A stretch of 64,000 bases of DNA from the NCBI GenBank assembly GCA_003586115.2, contig QVOM02000103.1:6451373-6515372 (forward strand), read 5' to 3'. Below are positions 1 to 11,399 of this stretch, piece by piece. Each line of letters begins with the position of its first letter. Position 1 is the stretch's first letter. Made by a program: the position numbers and the translations under genes. The notes under the pieces were generated by a model. It did no database searches, was not told the DNA's origin, and saw only the letters and a list, made by a program, of their open reading frames with translations. The DNA comes from Salvator merianae. Lineage: Eukaryota; Chordata; Lepidosauria; Squamata; Teiidae.

Positions 1-437
1 TCAAGACTTTGTAATGGGTATGTAATAATTGCCTTCTGCAGAAGGATTGCACTCCGATGTCATTGACTTTGCTGTTTCATTGTTGTGGTTCCATGCTGTG
101 AAATGGATGGTGTCAGGAGCAGGGATGCCACTTATTCAGAAAATCCTCCTTGGTTTCAAACTCGGTGCCATTATTCCCTTGGATTACTTCTATTTCTTGC
201 CAATCTACTAATTATACTTAGTAAACTGGAATAATTCAAAGATGTTTGTGGTTGTTTAATTAGGAAAAAAGGAGGAAAGTACATTATAATCTAAGAGCAA
301 ATCCCACTGATAACAGATAAGACAAGTCAAGCTTCAGTAGAGTCTAACAATGTAATACTTATAAGCTATGTAGGACAGATGTCATTTAAAAATATATTGC
401 AAGTGGGAAGGACAGGCTTATTTCCAGCTGTTATACC
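1..437. other. Unique AT-rich DNA, nothing recognised
   Basis: No coding exon, repeat terminus or simple repeat is recognisable. The only open frame (about 60 codons near the left edge) has no conserved motif and no visible splice context that would make it an exon. Confidence 0.5.
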
Positions 438-768
438 TGGAGATGTGCGCAAAGTCCAGAATTGTGGTTTGGTTTGAATTGGACCGAATCAAATGGCATT
501 TGGTTTGAATTTGCGTTGGTTTGTTTTTAAAATAATAATAATAAAAAATCAATGAACCTGCCTCCCTTTATAAGGGCAATTGCTGCCAGATGTGAACTGG
601 TTAATTGAACCAGGTGGTTTCACTGGTTCTGATGAACCCTCCTAGCTTGAGCTTGAATCAAGCCCCTCAGATGGGGGGGGCATTCAGGTTTGAGCTTGGC
701 CAGCCAAACCAATCAGTTTGATTCACTCTTGTTCAAAAATAAACCAGTTCACTGCATGTCTGGTATGT
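438..768. mobile_element. Probable hAT-type MITE, degraded
   Basis: The left edge reads agatgtgcgcaaag, close to the TAGGGATGTGCA terminus of the two well-supported hAT MITEs at 2.16 and 31.22 kb. The right edge (actgcatgtctgg, about 750-763) is a diverged inverted match. The interior is rich in ttggtttgaatt-like motifs, which I recall from reptile MITEs of this type. No clean 8-bp target duplication could be found, so the boundaries are approximate and the assignment is weaker than for the other two copies. Confidence 0.4.
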
Positions 769-1448
769 TTAACCAAAACTTTAAGTAAGGTTTAAATGGC
801 AGTATGTTTTATATTATCTACCTTATAGCCTAGAAGAACCATGCCTCTCTTAGTTGTCTAGTATCTACAGTAATTGCAAGATATATGAAAAGATGTATCC
901 AAACACTCAACTTTTAAGATTTTTAACTGAGGATTGGGTTTTGGGTTTTTTTGTTTTTTTGTTTTTTCCAGCTATTGCTATTTTGGAACCTAGGAAAGAC
1001 CAGTGAGATTCCTTTAAGTTTTACCCTTACAAATTATTTTAATTTTTTACTCTCTTTCAATGTCACAACTACAGTTAGTCTAATGGCAGAAAGCATATAT
1101 AATACCAGATACTCATTTATTATTGTGAACATTTTTTCTTGTTTACCTGTTCATTCTCACTATCTATTTTTTTCCTCTGACTTTCATTTAACTTGGGTAA
1201 TTCACAAGGACATTATCACATGATTACTTTGACAAAAGTTTTTTGTTTTGTTTTTTAAGAACCCACTCCGCCACAAATTGGTTTGTTTTTGTTGTACCAT
1301 AGCATCACATCAATTGTGATGGTGCAGGTACTTTAAAACATGCTTGACAAACAATGTGCCATAGGGGAGGCACTTTTACCCTGTGACCTGAGGAAAATCA
1401 GAATTTCGTTATGTTAGAAGATAACATAGTTCAGTTGCATTTACATCT
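769..1448. other. AT-rich spacer with T-rich tracts
   Basis: Contains T-rich stretches near 935-968 and 1237-1257 but no recognisable element. A 90-codon open frame here is rich in Phe, Ser and Leu, as expected from translating T-rich non-coding DNA. Confidence 0.45.
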
Positions 1449-1693
1449 TGTCATGACACGAGAGGGACTTGAGGATCACAGGATCTTGACAGCTTTTTCT
1501 CCAGGTGTGGCACAAGCACAACCATAAAGGCCCCTCGGTTGTAGGGAGCAGCAGTTATGCAGCTTTGATTTTTCACATCAAAGTGCCATAACTGTCATTA
1601 TTATGATCCACTGTTGCACATCCTCATGATTGTTCCATGTCTGGACAAAAAGCTGTGATTCTGTAATACCAGGGACATCCCACTGTCATGACA
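1449..1693. mobile_element. Palindromic foldback MITE, 245 bp
   Basis: The two ends are the same self-complementary decamer TGTCATGACA (1449-1458 and 1684-1693). The left arm and the reverse complement of the right arm stay alignable through motifs such as acagc-ttttt, tccag and ccataactg. Around the centre (about 1550-1605) cagttatg pairs with cataactg and ctttgat with atcaaag. The structure is that of a long-inverted-repeat MITE. No target duplication is obvious, so the superfamily is unknown. Confidence 0.6.
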
Positions 1694-2161
1694 TATGGTA
1701 GACGTGGTCTTTTGCAATCTTTACAAATAATTAATTTAAAAATATTTGAATAACATTACTCAGTTTGAATAACTTGTTATGATTTTCTTTTTGGAGATAA
1801 ACACCAAGGAAAAGTGCAGAGAAGCTTTTCAAGTAAACTGCTAGGAATTCAATTTCTGATACCCTTCTGATCCATCTGAAGTTTGTTTCTGAAGGGTGTC
1901 AAAATATGTAGCAGTATTCAATTTGTAATCTTGACATTTGAGATTCAAGGCTGAAAAATGAAACCAAAATTGTACTGGAAGCAATTTTTTTTTAGCTTGT
2001 TGCAACTTTGGAAAGGCTGCTCTGACAACCACGAAAACTCTGGCAAATATTATTTTCCCTGTTTCTTGGTTTCAGTTTTGTTTAATATGGCTTTGCTTTC
2101 ATGTAGTTAATAAAATGTTAGTTTGCCCACATAAAAGTTGTTGGGGGGTTTTACAACATAG

Positions 2162-2502
2162 TAGAGACGTGCAAAATTCAATTCACATTCTCAAATTCAG
2201 TCACATATTTCTCATTTGTGGATTTTTGCATCAAAATGAAAATGTGGTTTTTTGAATTTCCAAAGTTCAGTCGAATTGAACCAGTCTCCCTGCTTGCAAA
2301 ACCAAAAAAATCAATTGAATATTCATGTTTTCACTGTGTTTTTGCCTATGAAAAGAGCTTTTTCAATACAAAAAGTAGATTTTTTATCTGCAAAATGTGT
2401 GAAAGCAAATGTAAAAAGCAGTGATTCACTGAAGAAGCAAAAATATGGGTTTTCACTTCAATAGCGCAAGAAACACACAAATTTCATTTGTGCACATCCC
2501 TA
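2162..2502. mobile_element. hAT-type MITE with perfect 8-bp TSD
   Basis: The element begins TAGAGACGTGCA and ends TGCACATCCCTA, giving terminal inverted repeats with two mismatches. It is bounded by a perfect 8-bp direct repeat, CAACATAG (2154-2161 and 2503-2510), the target-duplication length typical of hAT transposons. The interior is AT-rich with many tttgaa/aaaatg motifs and has no transposase coding capacity. The short open frames at 2218-2464 lie wholly inside it. Non-autonomous; mobilised in trans by an absent hAT transposase. Confidence 0.85.
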
Positions 2503-3631
2503 CAACATAGGTCTATTTATACATCTTTGATAAAATGTGCCTTCCCTGGTTTCAGTAATATTTCTCTCTGAAGCACCTTTGACTTAACGCTGGTAGATGG
2601 GCTTCCTTCCACACTGCCATTGGCATGCTTACATTGGTTGAATGGGTCTCATCCGTATGGTGCCAATAAATTACACGGATATTGTGGGCCTCCATGGTTC
2701 CTCTAACCCCAGTTTTTCCTAGGTAACAGCAACTTGCACAATACATTTTTTCACTATACAGTGGGTTGTAAAAGCATTAAATAAGCAATGACTTTGTGGA
2801 ACTTCCTTTGGCTAAAGCTGGACTTGGAAATCACAAATTGTGGCTTACTATGTCTGAAAATTATAATACATTCTCACATGTCTTAAAGGATATGCAAAAC
2901 CAGATTTTTATATTTGGTATCTCTTTATTGAATTTATAGACAATGAAAACATTACACAATAGATTACTCAAAATTATAATGCACACTGGCTAGACATCTA
3001 GACATATCTTTCCAGATGGTCTGTGATTGCTTTATTATTATTTATCATAGTAGGGGGGAAATGAAAAAGAATAATATTTTATGCTGCTTCTATAATAGTT
3101 TTTAGCCCCCATTAGTAAGGGCCAAAAAATATACATTCCATGAACTTTTGAGTTGATTGGTATCCTACTTGTTTTTAATCCCTGCTGCTAAACCATGTTA
3201 CCCCACCCATTGTAATGAGAGTTAATTTTTTTCATTTTAGTAAAGTTAAAGAAAGGACACAAAGCAAAGTCACAAAACATTTTTGTGAATATAGTGCCAT
3301 TGGCTAATTATGGCTACAGCTCATGGAAGCTGTCATCCAGAAAGGGAATCTTTTCTGACTTTGATCAATGCTCTGTGTAATAGGAAAAGAAGAAAATAGC
3401 TCAGATTAGCAAAATTTGTTGTACAATCCTAGCATGCTTACACAGGTTTTTTTTTTTTTTTTACTTTATTAATTGCACATATGTTCTGATGTGGTCAACA
3501 TCATTCTCTTTCCCCATGTTTTATCCTAACAACCCTCTGACAAGGTAGGTTAGGCAGAAGAGCATTCACTGTTCTTCCATGTATGAATGGAGGTTTGAAT
3601 TCTGACCTCCCATATCCTGCTCTAATACCTT
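2503..3631. other. Unique DNA with a poly-T tract
   Basis: No coding sequence or dispersed repeat recognised. A poly-T run lies at about 3447-3462 and may be the reversed tail of an old retroposon, but nothing identifiable sits beside it. Confidence 0.4.
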
Positions 3632-3794
3632 GGCTTTATTCTGGATCATATCCCAGAACAGGGACCTGCCATCTGCCTGCTAGTAGGAACTATGGCAGGC
3701 CCCACGCAGGGCCTGCTGTAAACTCTACTAGTGTGTGGATAGCAGGTCCCTGTTCTGGGATATGATCCAGAATAAAGCAAAGTGCAGAAAGGGC
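3632..3794. mobile_element. Family A foldback element, copy 1 (left tip lost)
   Basis: Long palindrome: the arm from about 3634 to 3669 (ctttattctggatcatatcc...) is matched perfectly by the reverse complement of about 3742-3778. The right end is GTGCAGAAAGGGC, the terminus shared by families A, C and D, followed by CTAAG, which fits the C-NNN-G target pattern. The first 15-20 bp expected at the left end are not recognisable. The 60-codon open frame here is an artefact of the palindrome. Confidence 0.7.
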
Positions 3795-6036
3795 CTAAGT
3801 TTGGTGTGATGTACTTTTGAGTAAATGTTTAGGGCTTCTAGCTGTTATAAACCAAATATGGATTGATTTGAAGTAAGAATGTGATCTTTTGTTTAAAAAA
3901 GGAGAAAAAAAGATCATAAATAGTGCAATCCTAGTCCTGCTCGGCTAGATATTGTAGAATTCATCACTAAGGAGATGTGCAATGACAATTGCACATTAAA
4001 TGTCTATTTGAGACTCATTTCCTGACCATGACAGTGGAGCATTATGAAGTGAGGATGGTCCTCAGATATGCTGGTGCTGAATAGCACGATATGAGTCATT
4101 TCAAGGTAATCTCCCGCACTTTTCCTTTTTTCTCTCCTGGCTGCGACAGTAGCAGTCTTGGCTGTATCAGAGTTTGGCTTCACAGCAGCCCCTCCCTACT
4201 GTGGAAGTGCTGCCAGTGCTGCTGTTGGCATAAGTCATGTTTTTATAATATAGTTTGTTGCTGATTTGTACAGCAAAAGAAAAGAGAGAGCATGCCCGCA
4301 AAGTGCCAAGAACAATTTTAATGTGAAAGCTCTGGAAACAACTTACTCAGGGCTACAAAAGAAGATTAAAAACACAAAAAACACTCATATTTATGCATAT
4401 TCTTATTCGTACACTATGACCACAAAGCTACGCATTTGAAATCTTTATTATAATGTTCCTCCAACATAGAACACTCCTATATTCACCCTTAGAACATTAT
4501 GGAATACTTCCAAACCCATCCGTTCCTGCAATTAAGTCGACTTCTCCCTTATTTCCTCCCTTATTTGTATGGAATTGTGTTTTTTGAAACATTTATTATT
4601 GACTTATTACTTATTTAATGAAATATAGGTAACCTTCCCTGGAGGCCAAAGTTTTTCCAAATGATAATAGTTGCAATGCAGTTGATTTCTTATCCAGACT
4701 GTTTGCTTTTAACAATCTAATGTAAATTTGCCAGGGCTACAAATTCAGCCACATTTACTTTTAAGAAGGCATGTATAGGATTGCATTGTATATGTAACTG
4801 AAGATGAGGTAGTAGCTTTCTCCATCTGGGTTGATTTGCTCCATCTGCTGTCTTGAATCTTTGAAGATGCCTTTGTGATTTTATTTTACTGCAAAACTTT
4901 CGGTAATTCTGCAGTTATTTTTATTACACAAGTAGAACTTAAAAACATATATGAGGAAGGGACACCCTGAATCACATAGAACCTATTCTGTCCTTTGTTT
5001 ATTTCTGTCTGAGTAACAGAAAACTCATTCAGTTTTTCCCTGAAATGTAAATCTATACACCCTTTCTCTGTACTGTTAACTAAACTGGAGAATATAGCCT
5101 CCATAGGTTAAGAAAGATTGGATTAATGTCAAAAATAACTGTCTTCCCCCTCTTGCCTTTATAATATCACTTTGCTTCATAGTCTGACGTCATTGGGCTT
5201 TGAGGTTTTTTGATCTCTACAACAGAAGGCAAGGCAGGCAAAACAATGCTTATCGTAATGATGATCTTAGAAACTTTACATATGTGGATGGAAAATTCAG
5301 ATCCCTGCACTGCCATTTTAGGATGGACCTTGGGCAACAGCCCTTTCTTTCTTGGAATAGATAATTTCATACATGCATCCAATAAAATGCATTCTCTTTT
5401 TGTTGCTTTTTATCATCTTGCCTATTTAAGGATTTCTTCCTTGAAAAACACTTTCCAACCAAACATAAGTGGGAAAACTATGAAAAAAATAATTTGTTAA
5501 TCCTTCCTATTCTCTTTGATGCATTGTTTCCCATCCTGCCAATTTATTACATAGGAAAAATAATTAACGTCTTGGTATGTGCAGGGTTCTTGGTCCAGAA
5601 ATATAAGACATTACTTCATTATGTTATAGACTACTGTGGCATTTACAAAAAGACTGATTACTCCTGAAATGGGTACATTGTTCCAAGTGTGTGGTTCTCT
5701 TTGTCAGTGATAGAGGATGTTCAATAGGAGTAGCTTGCCTGAAATTCAAGATAATATCCATACATGCTGCAAACTAAGTCCCCTGAGGTCATAATAATTG
5801 ACTATCTGGATGAAAGCAGGGGTCATCTTACTCCAGTATTTTGTACCTGATAACTATTCTCGGAAAGCTCAAGAGCAAGTCATAAAGCCAACCAAATCTA
5901 GTTTTTGCTTCAATATAAGGTACATGCGGGAGAGGTACCTCTGAACACAGAGCCTCAGTTTTGCTATCACGAGTGCTTTCACATCTGTGATCAATTGAAA
6001 TCTCCCCCCCTTGATATAGAATCTTGTGATACTCAG
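3795..6036. other. Unique AT-rich DNA, nothing recognised
   Basis: About 2.2 kb with no identifiable repeat or exon. Short open frames on both strands near 4.9-5.5 kb overlap in antisense and carry no recognisable domain. Confidence 0.4.
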
Positions 6037-6270
6037 GCTGTGTTCAGACATAGCAACAAAAGCAGCTCAAATGCACCTTAGAGATGGTAGCATGAGGCAC
6101 TCATGTTCTTATCCTGTCTCTAATCCATGTTTTCTACATTAGAATGTTCATGATGGGGGCGGGACGAGGTTCAGACTGGTGATGTGAACTATCCTGCCTG
6201 CGCACCATCTCTAAGTCATCTGTAAGCTGCTTCAGAGGTGCTTTTTTTTTAACTAGTCTGTGAATGCAAA
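6037..6270. mobile_element. Family E MITE, copy 1
   Basis: Begins GCTGTGTTCAGACATA after CTCAG and ends near 6270 with tctgtgaatgcaaa. The arms are partial inverted repeats: agatggtag/caccatctct, and a caaatgcacctta / agaggtgc relation further out. It aligns by eye with copies at 24.5, 40.6 and 60.6 kb, all sharing the internal gaatgttcatga-type motif. No coding capacity. Confidence 0.6.
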
Positions 6271-7058
6271 CTCAATTTCATTGTTTTTCCAAGTTCTAGT
6301 TTTAGTCAGCAGCAATTACTTATAGGTGTGCACAGAATTGCAACCTGTAGCTCTGAAATATGTTGGATGGATTCCTGTTCTGAAAAAAATGGAACCTGAG
6401 ATCATCTTTTTTGTGGACAGTGTGGAAAAAATTCAGGTTAAATGTAAAAATAAAATAAGTGAATTAATACGACAATCACAAACCTAGCATTGTGCTGAGA
6501 GTAACAACCAGATTTTCTGAGAAGTGGATGAGTATCATTAAATTGAAAACACATTGCTTCTTACAACAAGACTTTCAGTTCTTGTTCCACAGATGGCATC
6601 TAGCCATTCCCCTTCATGGAATAAAGCAAGTGTTGCCCTAAAAGCCAAGCTGAACTGAAAGGATTGTGAAATAATAGATGGCAAGAATGTAATTCAGAGT
6701 GCTGTTTCAGATTTCAGTGGGAGGGAGAAAATATTTTGGATTGCGCATGATGATGGAAAGGAGCTTTTCAAGGGCTTGCTCTTAGATGTGCTCAAGATTG
6801 AACTGGGAAAAAAATACATAGGTTTTATTGTTGCTGCATTTTATATACTTGCTCAGTATGTAATAATGTTAGACTATCGATATAAAGAAGTCAGTTACTC
6901 TTCCTCTATCCTCCTAGAAAACACATTTGTGTCCTTGCTGCAGATTTTATTTTACTTCTTCAGACCAGGATTCTTTGGGCTGAGGTATATTTGATCGCCC
7001 ATCATAATTTAGGTCATTTCTGCATGTACCTTTGATTGGGGATACGAAGGGAACTAAG
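6271..7058. other. Unique DNA; possible lone hAT end
   Basis: At about 6324 there is a single ataggtgtgcacagaa motif resembling the hAT MITE terminus, but no matching right end or 8-bp duplication is visible, so no element is called. Nothing else recognised. Confidence 0.35.
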
Positions 7059-7510
7059 GGCCTCCTTCTGCATCACTGGTGTGGTATAAAGAAAGCCTCA
7101 TCTCTCCTAGTACATTTTGTCCATATTTGATGGAGCATAGATCAGAACAAAATAGCCTAGGTGGCCCAAAATGGCTGTCTAGTCCAATATACCAGTAGGC
7201 CTCTTTAAAGAGGTCTATCAGTGTACTATATAGAGTAAACTAACTATGAGGTGTGGGTAGCACATGCCTCCAAAGCCTGGTTTACCATGGGGGACTGATT
7301 TCGGTGGCATGCCTTATTGTGCTGCCAAATTGAGTCCCCTGTAGGTCCATAGGCCGGGAACTTTCATTCCTGGCTGTTGGAGATTTGGAACTGGTGCTGA
7401 AGCTGTTATGGACTTTGGAGCCAATATGGGAGGCTAGGCCAGAATGGTCATCCAAATGTGGATGGCCTTGTTCTGTTCCAGGGAAAGATCAGTCTGCATG
7501 TGGGACAGAT
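7059..7510 (-). mobile_element. Family C element, copy 1 (reverse orientation)
   Basis: The left edge reads GGCCTCCTTCTGCATC after CTAAG, a diverged form of the GCCCTTTCTGCAC terminus. Read on the minus strand, the interior follows the copies at 47.8, 53.7, 55.2 and 55.9 kb. These include a central hairpin around the gtagacctt-like motif (7193-7233), a tggagcatagatca block matching ggagcatgatcctg at 55.4 kb, and a gtccaaagtcc stretch. The far boundary is uncertain by about 50 bp. No coding capacity. Confidence 0.55.
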
Positions 7511-7821
7511 TCCTTGATCGGGATCACTTAATGTAATTTTGGAAACAGCCTTATATATTTTTTAGCACAATTAGTTTATTGCTTGAAATAATTGTAGCAA
7601 CATGCACAATCTAGGATCCAAATTGTATGTGGAAGATGGGTGCTCAGATTTCCCACTTTTAAATATAGCTATTGTGGGATGAGGATTTCCAACCAGTACC
7701 AAGCATCAGCTTGTCCACTGAGCTGCCTGTTGTTCACTTTCTCACACACAGCCCTCCCTTTTAGCCTACATAACAGATGCTGCTTTTTCCTTGTGTTGAA
7801 TTCCTTGTCTGCTGATAGCAC

Positions 7822-7897
7822 TGTGCTGGGAACTACTGAAGTGTTTGTACAGGTCATGGGGCCTGGAACTGCCTGTGAGAACTGAGCAGGAAATGCT

Positions 7898-7936
<39 letters not shown>

Positions 7937-8079
7937 TATATATATGTATGTGTGGGTGAATGGGTGTTTTATATATACACTAGCTGGAGATGTATTCTTT
8001 GTGCTCTTTTATCAATAAAGGTTTACTAGAATGGCTAAGTTGTCTCTGCCTGTGTTCTTGATCTGAGACCTGAGAAGTG
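7822..8079 (+). repeat. 5' LTR of Ty3/gypsy element
   Basis: Starts TGTGCTGG and ends gagaagtg. The same order of motifs recurs at 14672-14843: tgtgctgg, ctgaa, gcctgg-actgcctgt, ggaaatgctg, atatacactagc, tctttgtg-tcttttat, tctgag-tgagaagtg. This pair brackets the pol fragments and so is read as two LTRs. The left copy is about 85 bp longer because it holds an (AC)n tract and flanking TA/TG-rich sequence absent from the right copy. A promoter and polyadenylation signal (aataaa at about 8014) would lie here. The LTR is too decayed to predict activity. Confidence 0.7.
7899..7934 (+). repeat. (AC)18 microsatellite inside the 5' LTR
   Basis: Eighteen uninterrupted AC units, followed by a short TA/TG-rich tract to about 7960. 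It lies within the left LTR and is missing from the right LTR, so it expanded after the element inserted. Confidence 0.95.
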
Positions 8080-8085
8080 ACAGAA

Positions 8086-9000
8086 TAAAACATCACCATC
8101 AACTCAGGATATGGCTGAGGTTCCTACCTTCACTAGATGAGATGCCCAGGGAGATTGCTGTGGCTTTTCATGGTCTGTTGACCCATCCAAATTGGCATAC
8201 AAGAAGGGGAGGGATGAACCCTGACTATAGGTCATAGTGCCCCAGGTATAGTCATGCCCACTGAGCTGCCACCACACAAGAACCCCTTGCCCAGCTGAAT
8301 GGTGAACCTCAGGCAATAAGGATAAAAGAGGATCAGGCTATCTTGGTACAACCTGTATCTCAACCCTTGGAGCTCCACCTGGTGAAGCATCAAACTCCCA
8401 GGCACTATCAGTTCCATCACTACCATTCCTCTGGGCACATCCACCACCTCGTAGCCTGAGTGAGTAACCTGGAATTGATTAGCCAGACTCAAGAGGTCTT
8501 GGCCCTTCATACTGTGGCAGGTATCATATCAAGACCACCTAACTGCTTTTCAACCAAGGGGTCAATCTAGGGCATATCTGGATACCAGGTGTAATGAAGG
8601 AATGCTGCACAATTTGTTGGTGTGACCGGCTCAGCTTTCTTTCATGCAGTACCTATATCCCCAGTTTGCCCTGCCATTTCTATGGTAGTTTCCTATGGAG
8701 GACATGTCTCTGTTTCAGTGCCACCTTCCTGGGGTGTTATGGCTGATACTTTTGGGGGCCTAGTAGGTTCTGGCCCAGATGCAGTTCTGCAGTGTACATT
8801 GTTCCTGAGACATTTGAACCAGGGACTAGGCAACATTATCACCACCGCAGGACCTGTGCCATCTTGCCCCCCTACCAGCAATGATTTTGATAAGTGTGTA
8901 CTACACAGGGACAACAAGAAACTTTGGGGGCATTGTTTAGAAAATTCTTTCATTGGCATGGACCGCAGACCTCTCTGTGCTACCACACATTAACACCCCA
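8086..9000 (+). pseudogene. Position of gypsy gag/protease, unrecognisable
   Basis: This segment lies between the 5' LTR and the start of the RT homology, where gag and protease belong. It is GC-richer than the flanks and includes a 123-codon open frame (8622-8993) without stops. I see no Cys-His knuckle, no capsid motif and no protease DSG/DTG triad in the readable frames. The call therefore rests on position alone. Antisense frames of 92-97 codons over the same stretch look like shadows of this composition. Confidence 0.4.
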
Positions 9001-9017
9001 TCAATCAATTGCTACTA

Positions 9018-9840
9018 AAGTATAGTGACCTTGCTCATGTGTTTGAAAAGGCAGAGGCTGACACCCTGCCCCCCCTTTTGACTGTGCCATAGTGTCATTA
9101 CTCTGTGACTGAGCTTGAATTGAAAGCATTGAGGAACTTCCTAGATAAAAATTTGGTGCACAATTTTATATGTCCCTACTTCTCTCCCATGTCTCCATGC
9201 ATTCTGTTTGTCAAAGAAAGTGGAGGACTGAGAATTTGTACTGATTGTGCACTCAACAAAATTTTAGTTAAAAGCCATTACTCTTTTCCTTTCAACAGTG
9301 ATTTGGTAGAGCTCTTAAGACAAGCAGAAGTCTTTCCCAGGCTTGACAGCTAAGAAACTTGCAATAGATAAAGGAGGGATGTGAATGAAAGACTGCTTTT
9401 AACATCTGATATGACCAATTCAAATACCTCATGATGCCTTTGGGCCTCTATGTTGGTCTGGCTATCTTCCAAAATTTCATTTATGTCTGCAGAGACATGA
9501 CAGGCACCTTTCTGATTATTCTTGATGTTCTGATTATATACTCTCCAGTTATGGCTTTGCACATCCACTATATCTGTGTGGTCCTAAATAGACTCAGAGA
9601 TCATACACTATATGCCAAATTGTCAAAATGTGAGTTCTACCTACCCAAATTTTAATTCCTTGGACACTGCATTTCTAGTCATGGTATTGAGATGGAACCT
9701 AATAAAATGGCTATTGCTTGACTGGGAATCCCCACCTCCATCAACAGTAGCAAAGATTCCTAGGATTTGCAAACTTTTACTTGAAATTCATTCCCTTGTG
9801 CATATGAAAAAGAATCCTCTTAGGCACATTCAAGCTATTT
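9018..9840 (+). pseudogene. Ty3/gypsy reverse transcriptase fragment
   Basis: In the first readable frame the motif order is that of gypsy-type RT: D-L-A-H-V-F then E-A-D-T-L-P-P upstream, then E-L-K-A-L-R-N-F-L, S-P-M-S-P, L-F-V-K-E, G-G-L-R-I-C and A-L-N-K-I (9105-9353). Shifted frames continue with M-P-L-G-L, L-Y-A-K-L-S-K-C-E-F (9431-9655) and F-L-G-F-A-N-F-Y-L-K-F. The catalytic Y-x-D-D box is degraded: the site reads I-L-D-V, so the second aspartate and the tyrosine are gone. There is a stop at 9351 and at least two frameshifts. Dead copy; the best gypsy diagnostic in the window. Confidence 0.85.
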
Positions 9841-9933
9841 ATATTTAAAGTTAATTTATATTCCATCTTTTCCTTATATATTATCGGCTTCCAGTGAGTC
9901 AATGTCTTGTTGGTCAACATCTTGATTGGTTTC

Positions 9934-10838
9934 TTAGACATCTACTGGGGGCACCTCCCCTGATAGTTCTTCTTCTTTAGATCCTGCTCCTTCTTCTCTT
10001 GGCTGTTGTAGTTTCTCCTCCATTTCCTCCAATCTTTTTCCATACTTCAACAGAAAGATTTGCATCTTCTCCACCAAATTCAGTTACAATCTTTATTGAT
10101 TAAAAGTAAAAATCACTCCCTCTGGCAGGTCCCATCAAAATTAAATTTTATTTTTCTTAAGCAAATTTGTTAGTTTCATATATTCTTTTCTTTGCTTCTC
10201 CTCAGGACTTCTTTCAATAAAATAATCTGACCTTGATCTGTAGATAAGGGTGATTCGTAATGTCTTAATAAAAGAGCATCTCTTGTATATTTCTCCACAA
10301 AAAGTACCCGTACTTCCCTTGGAACTTTATTTATCCCTGCATAGCAAGAATGTATCCCCTATCTATTTAATGCATCATTTCCTCTACTTCAGTTTGCAAC
10401 AATTCCACAAGCTTGCTGATCATCCATTGTCTTTTTCTTCTTCTTCTTCTGGTATATTTCTAAGTCTTAAATAATATTCTTTGCTTTTATACTCCAAAAG
10501 CACTTGGGATTGTTCAAATTTCTCTGTTTGCAAATCCTGGGTTCTAGTCTTTGTCTGAATAGAATCCAATCTGGAATCTAATTTATTAGAATCACTTTCT
10601 AATTTCAAAAACTTGTTTATTTTGTAGACTTTGGTATACAATGTACCAATTTCCTTTTTTTAAAGTCCTATCTAAATGTCTCTAGTTCCTGCTTAGAAAA
10701 AGATTCTTGAATATCCCTGACCATTTGTTCCATTTTTTGAATTAAAGTAGTCATTAGATCAGCTTTGGAAAGCCACCTTTGTTCCCTCTGGTCATTTGGT
10801 TCCTTATCCTTTTCTGATTTCTGTTTTCTTGCGTTCAT
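9934..10838 (-). pseudogene. L1 ORF1-like region
   Basis: Read on the minus strand from an ATG at 10838 to a TAA at 9934, the length is about 300 codons, right for L1 ORF1. The N-terminal part is highly charged (Lys/Glu/Gln-rich). A coiled-coil-like heptad region follows (about 10420-10641). It ends in Y-Y-L-R-L-R-N-I-P-E-E-E-E, which resembles the start of the L1 ORF1p RNA-binding domain. Downstream, L-P-R-E-V and an acidic C-terminus (E-E-K-L-Q-Q-P, E-E-E-L-S-G) are readable. Several frameshifts and stops break it. Confidence 0.6.
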
Positions 10839-11399
10839 CTTAATTTATAGTTCTTTATTTTTGAGTAAAAATTGAAATTTTCACTTGAAATTTAAAAGTT
10901 AAGCAAATATTTTGCAGAAAATATCTTATATTTTGCTAACACCTAGTGGCTGACATATATATTACATTTAGTCCATATTCATAGAGTTTCGTAGTCCTTC
11001 AGTGTCCCTACTTCCTGTTTCCAGACGTCCATTTTACTATCCTTTTTTTCCAAACACTCTTCACACTTCCCTTCCTGAGTCCATTCACTTTCCCATGCTT
11101 TTTATCTCTTGGCTGATAAGTGGTAAGTTTTGATTTACTTTTTATTAGTTTTCTGGCTTCTCAAGTTTGCTAAATCTTTAGATAATATCTAAAAATTAAA
11201 GCCTGAACAAGTACTTTAAAATTATTCTGGATTTAAGAAAAACTTTAATTTAAATATTTGAAATTTACTGTATGTAGTGCTTTAAAAGAGGATATATATA
11301 AGACATAAGTATAGATGGTATTTAGCGCCTTATAAAATGTCAAAATATATCATGACTTGTCAAGCAAATGTTAGAAATGTAAAATGCAAGAAGGTACTT
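10839..11399. other. AT-rich DNA between the two L1 pieces
   Basis: If the ORF1-like region belongs to an inverted 5' segment, the part nearest 10838 would be L1 5' UTR. I see no diagnostic motif here and cannot place the inversion junction. Confidence 0.3.

Noticed and set aside
6324..6420. Lone hAT-like end ataggtgtgcacagaa
   Set aside because: No matching right end or 8-bp duplication within 600 bp.
8622..8993. 123-codon plus-strand frame
   Set aside because: Falls in the gag/protease position of the decayed gypsy element. No Cys-His knuckle, capsid or protease motif supports an intact gene.
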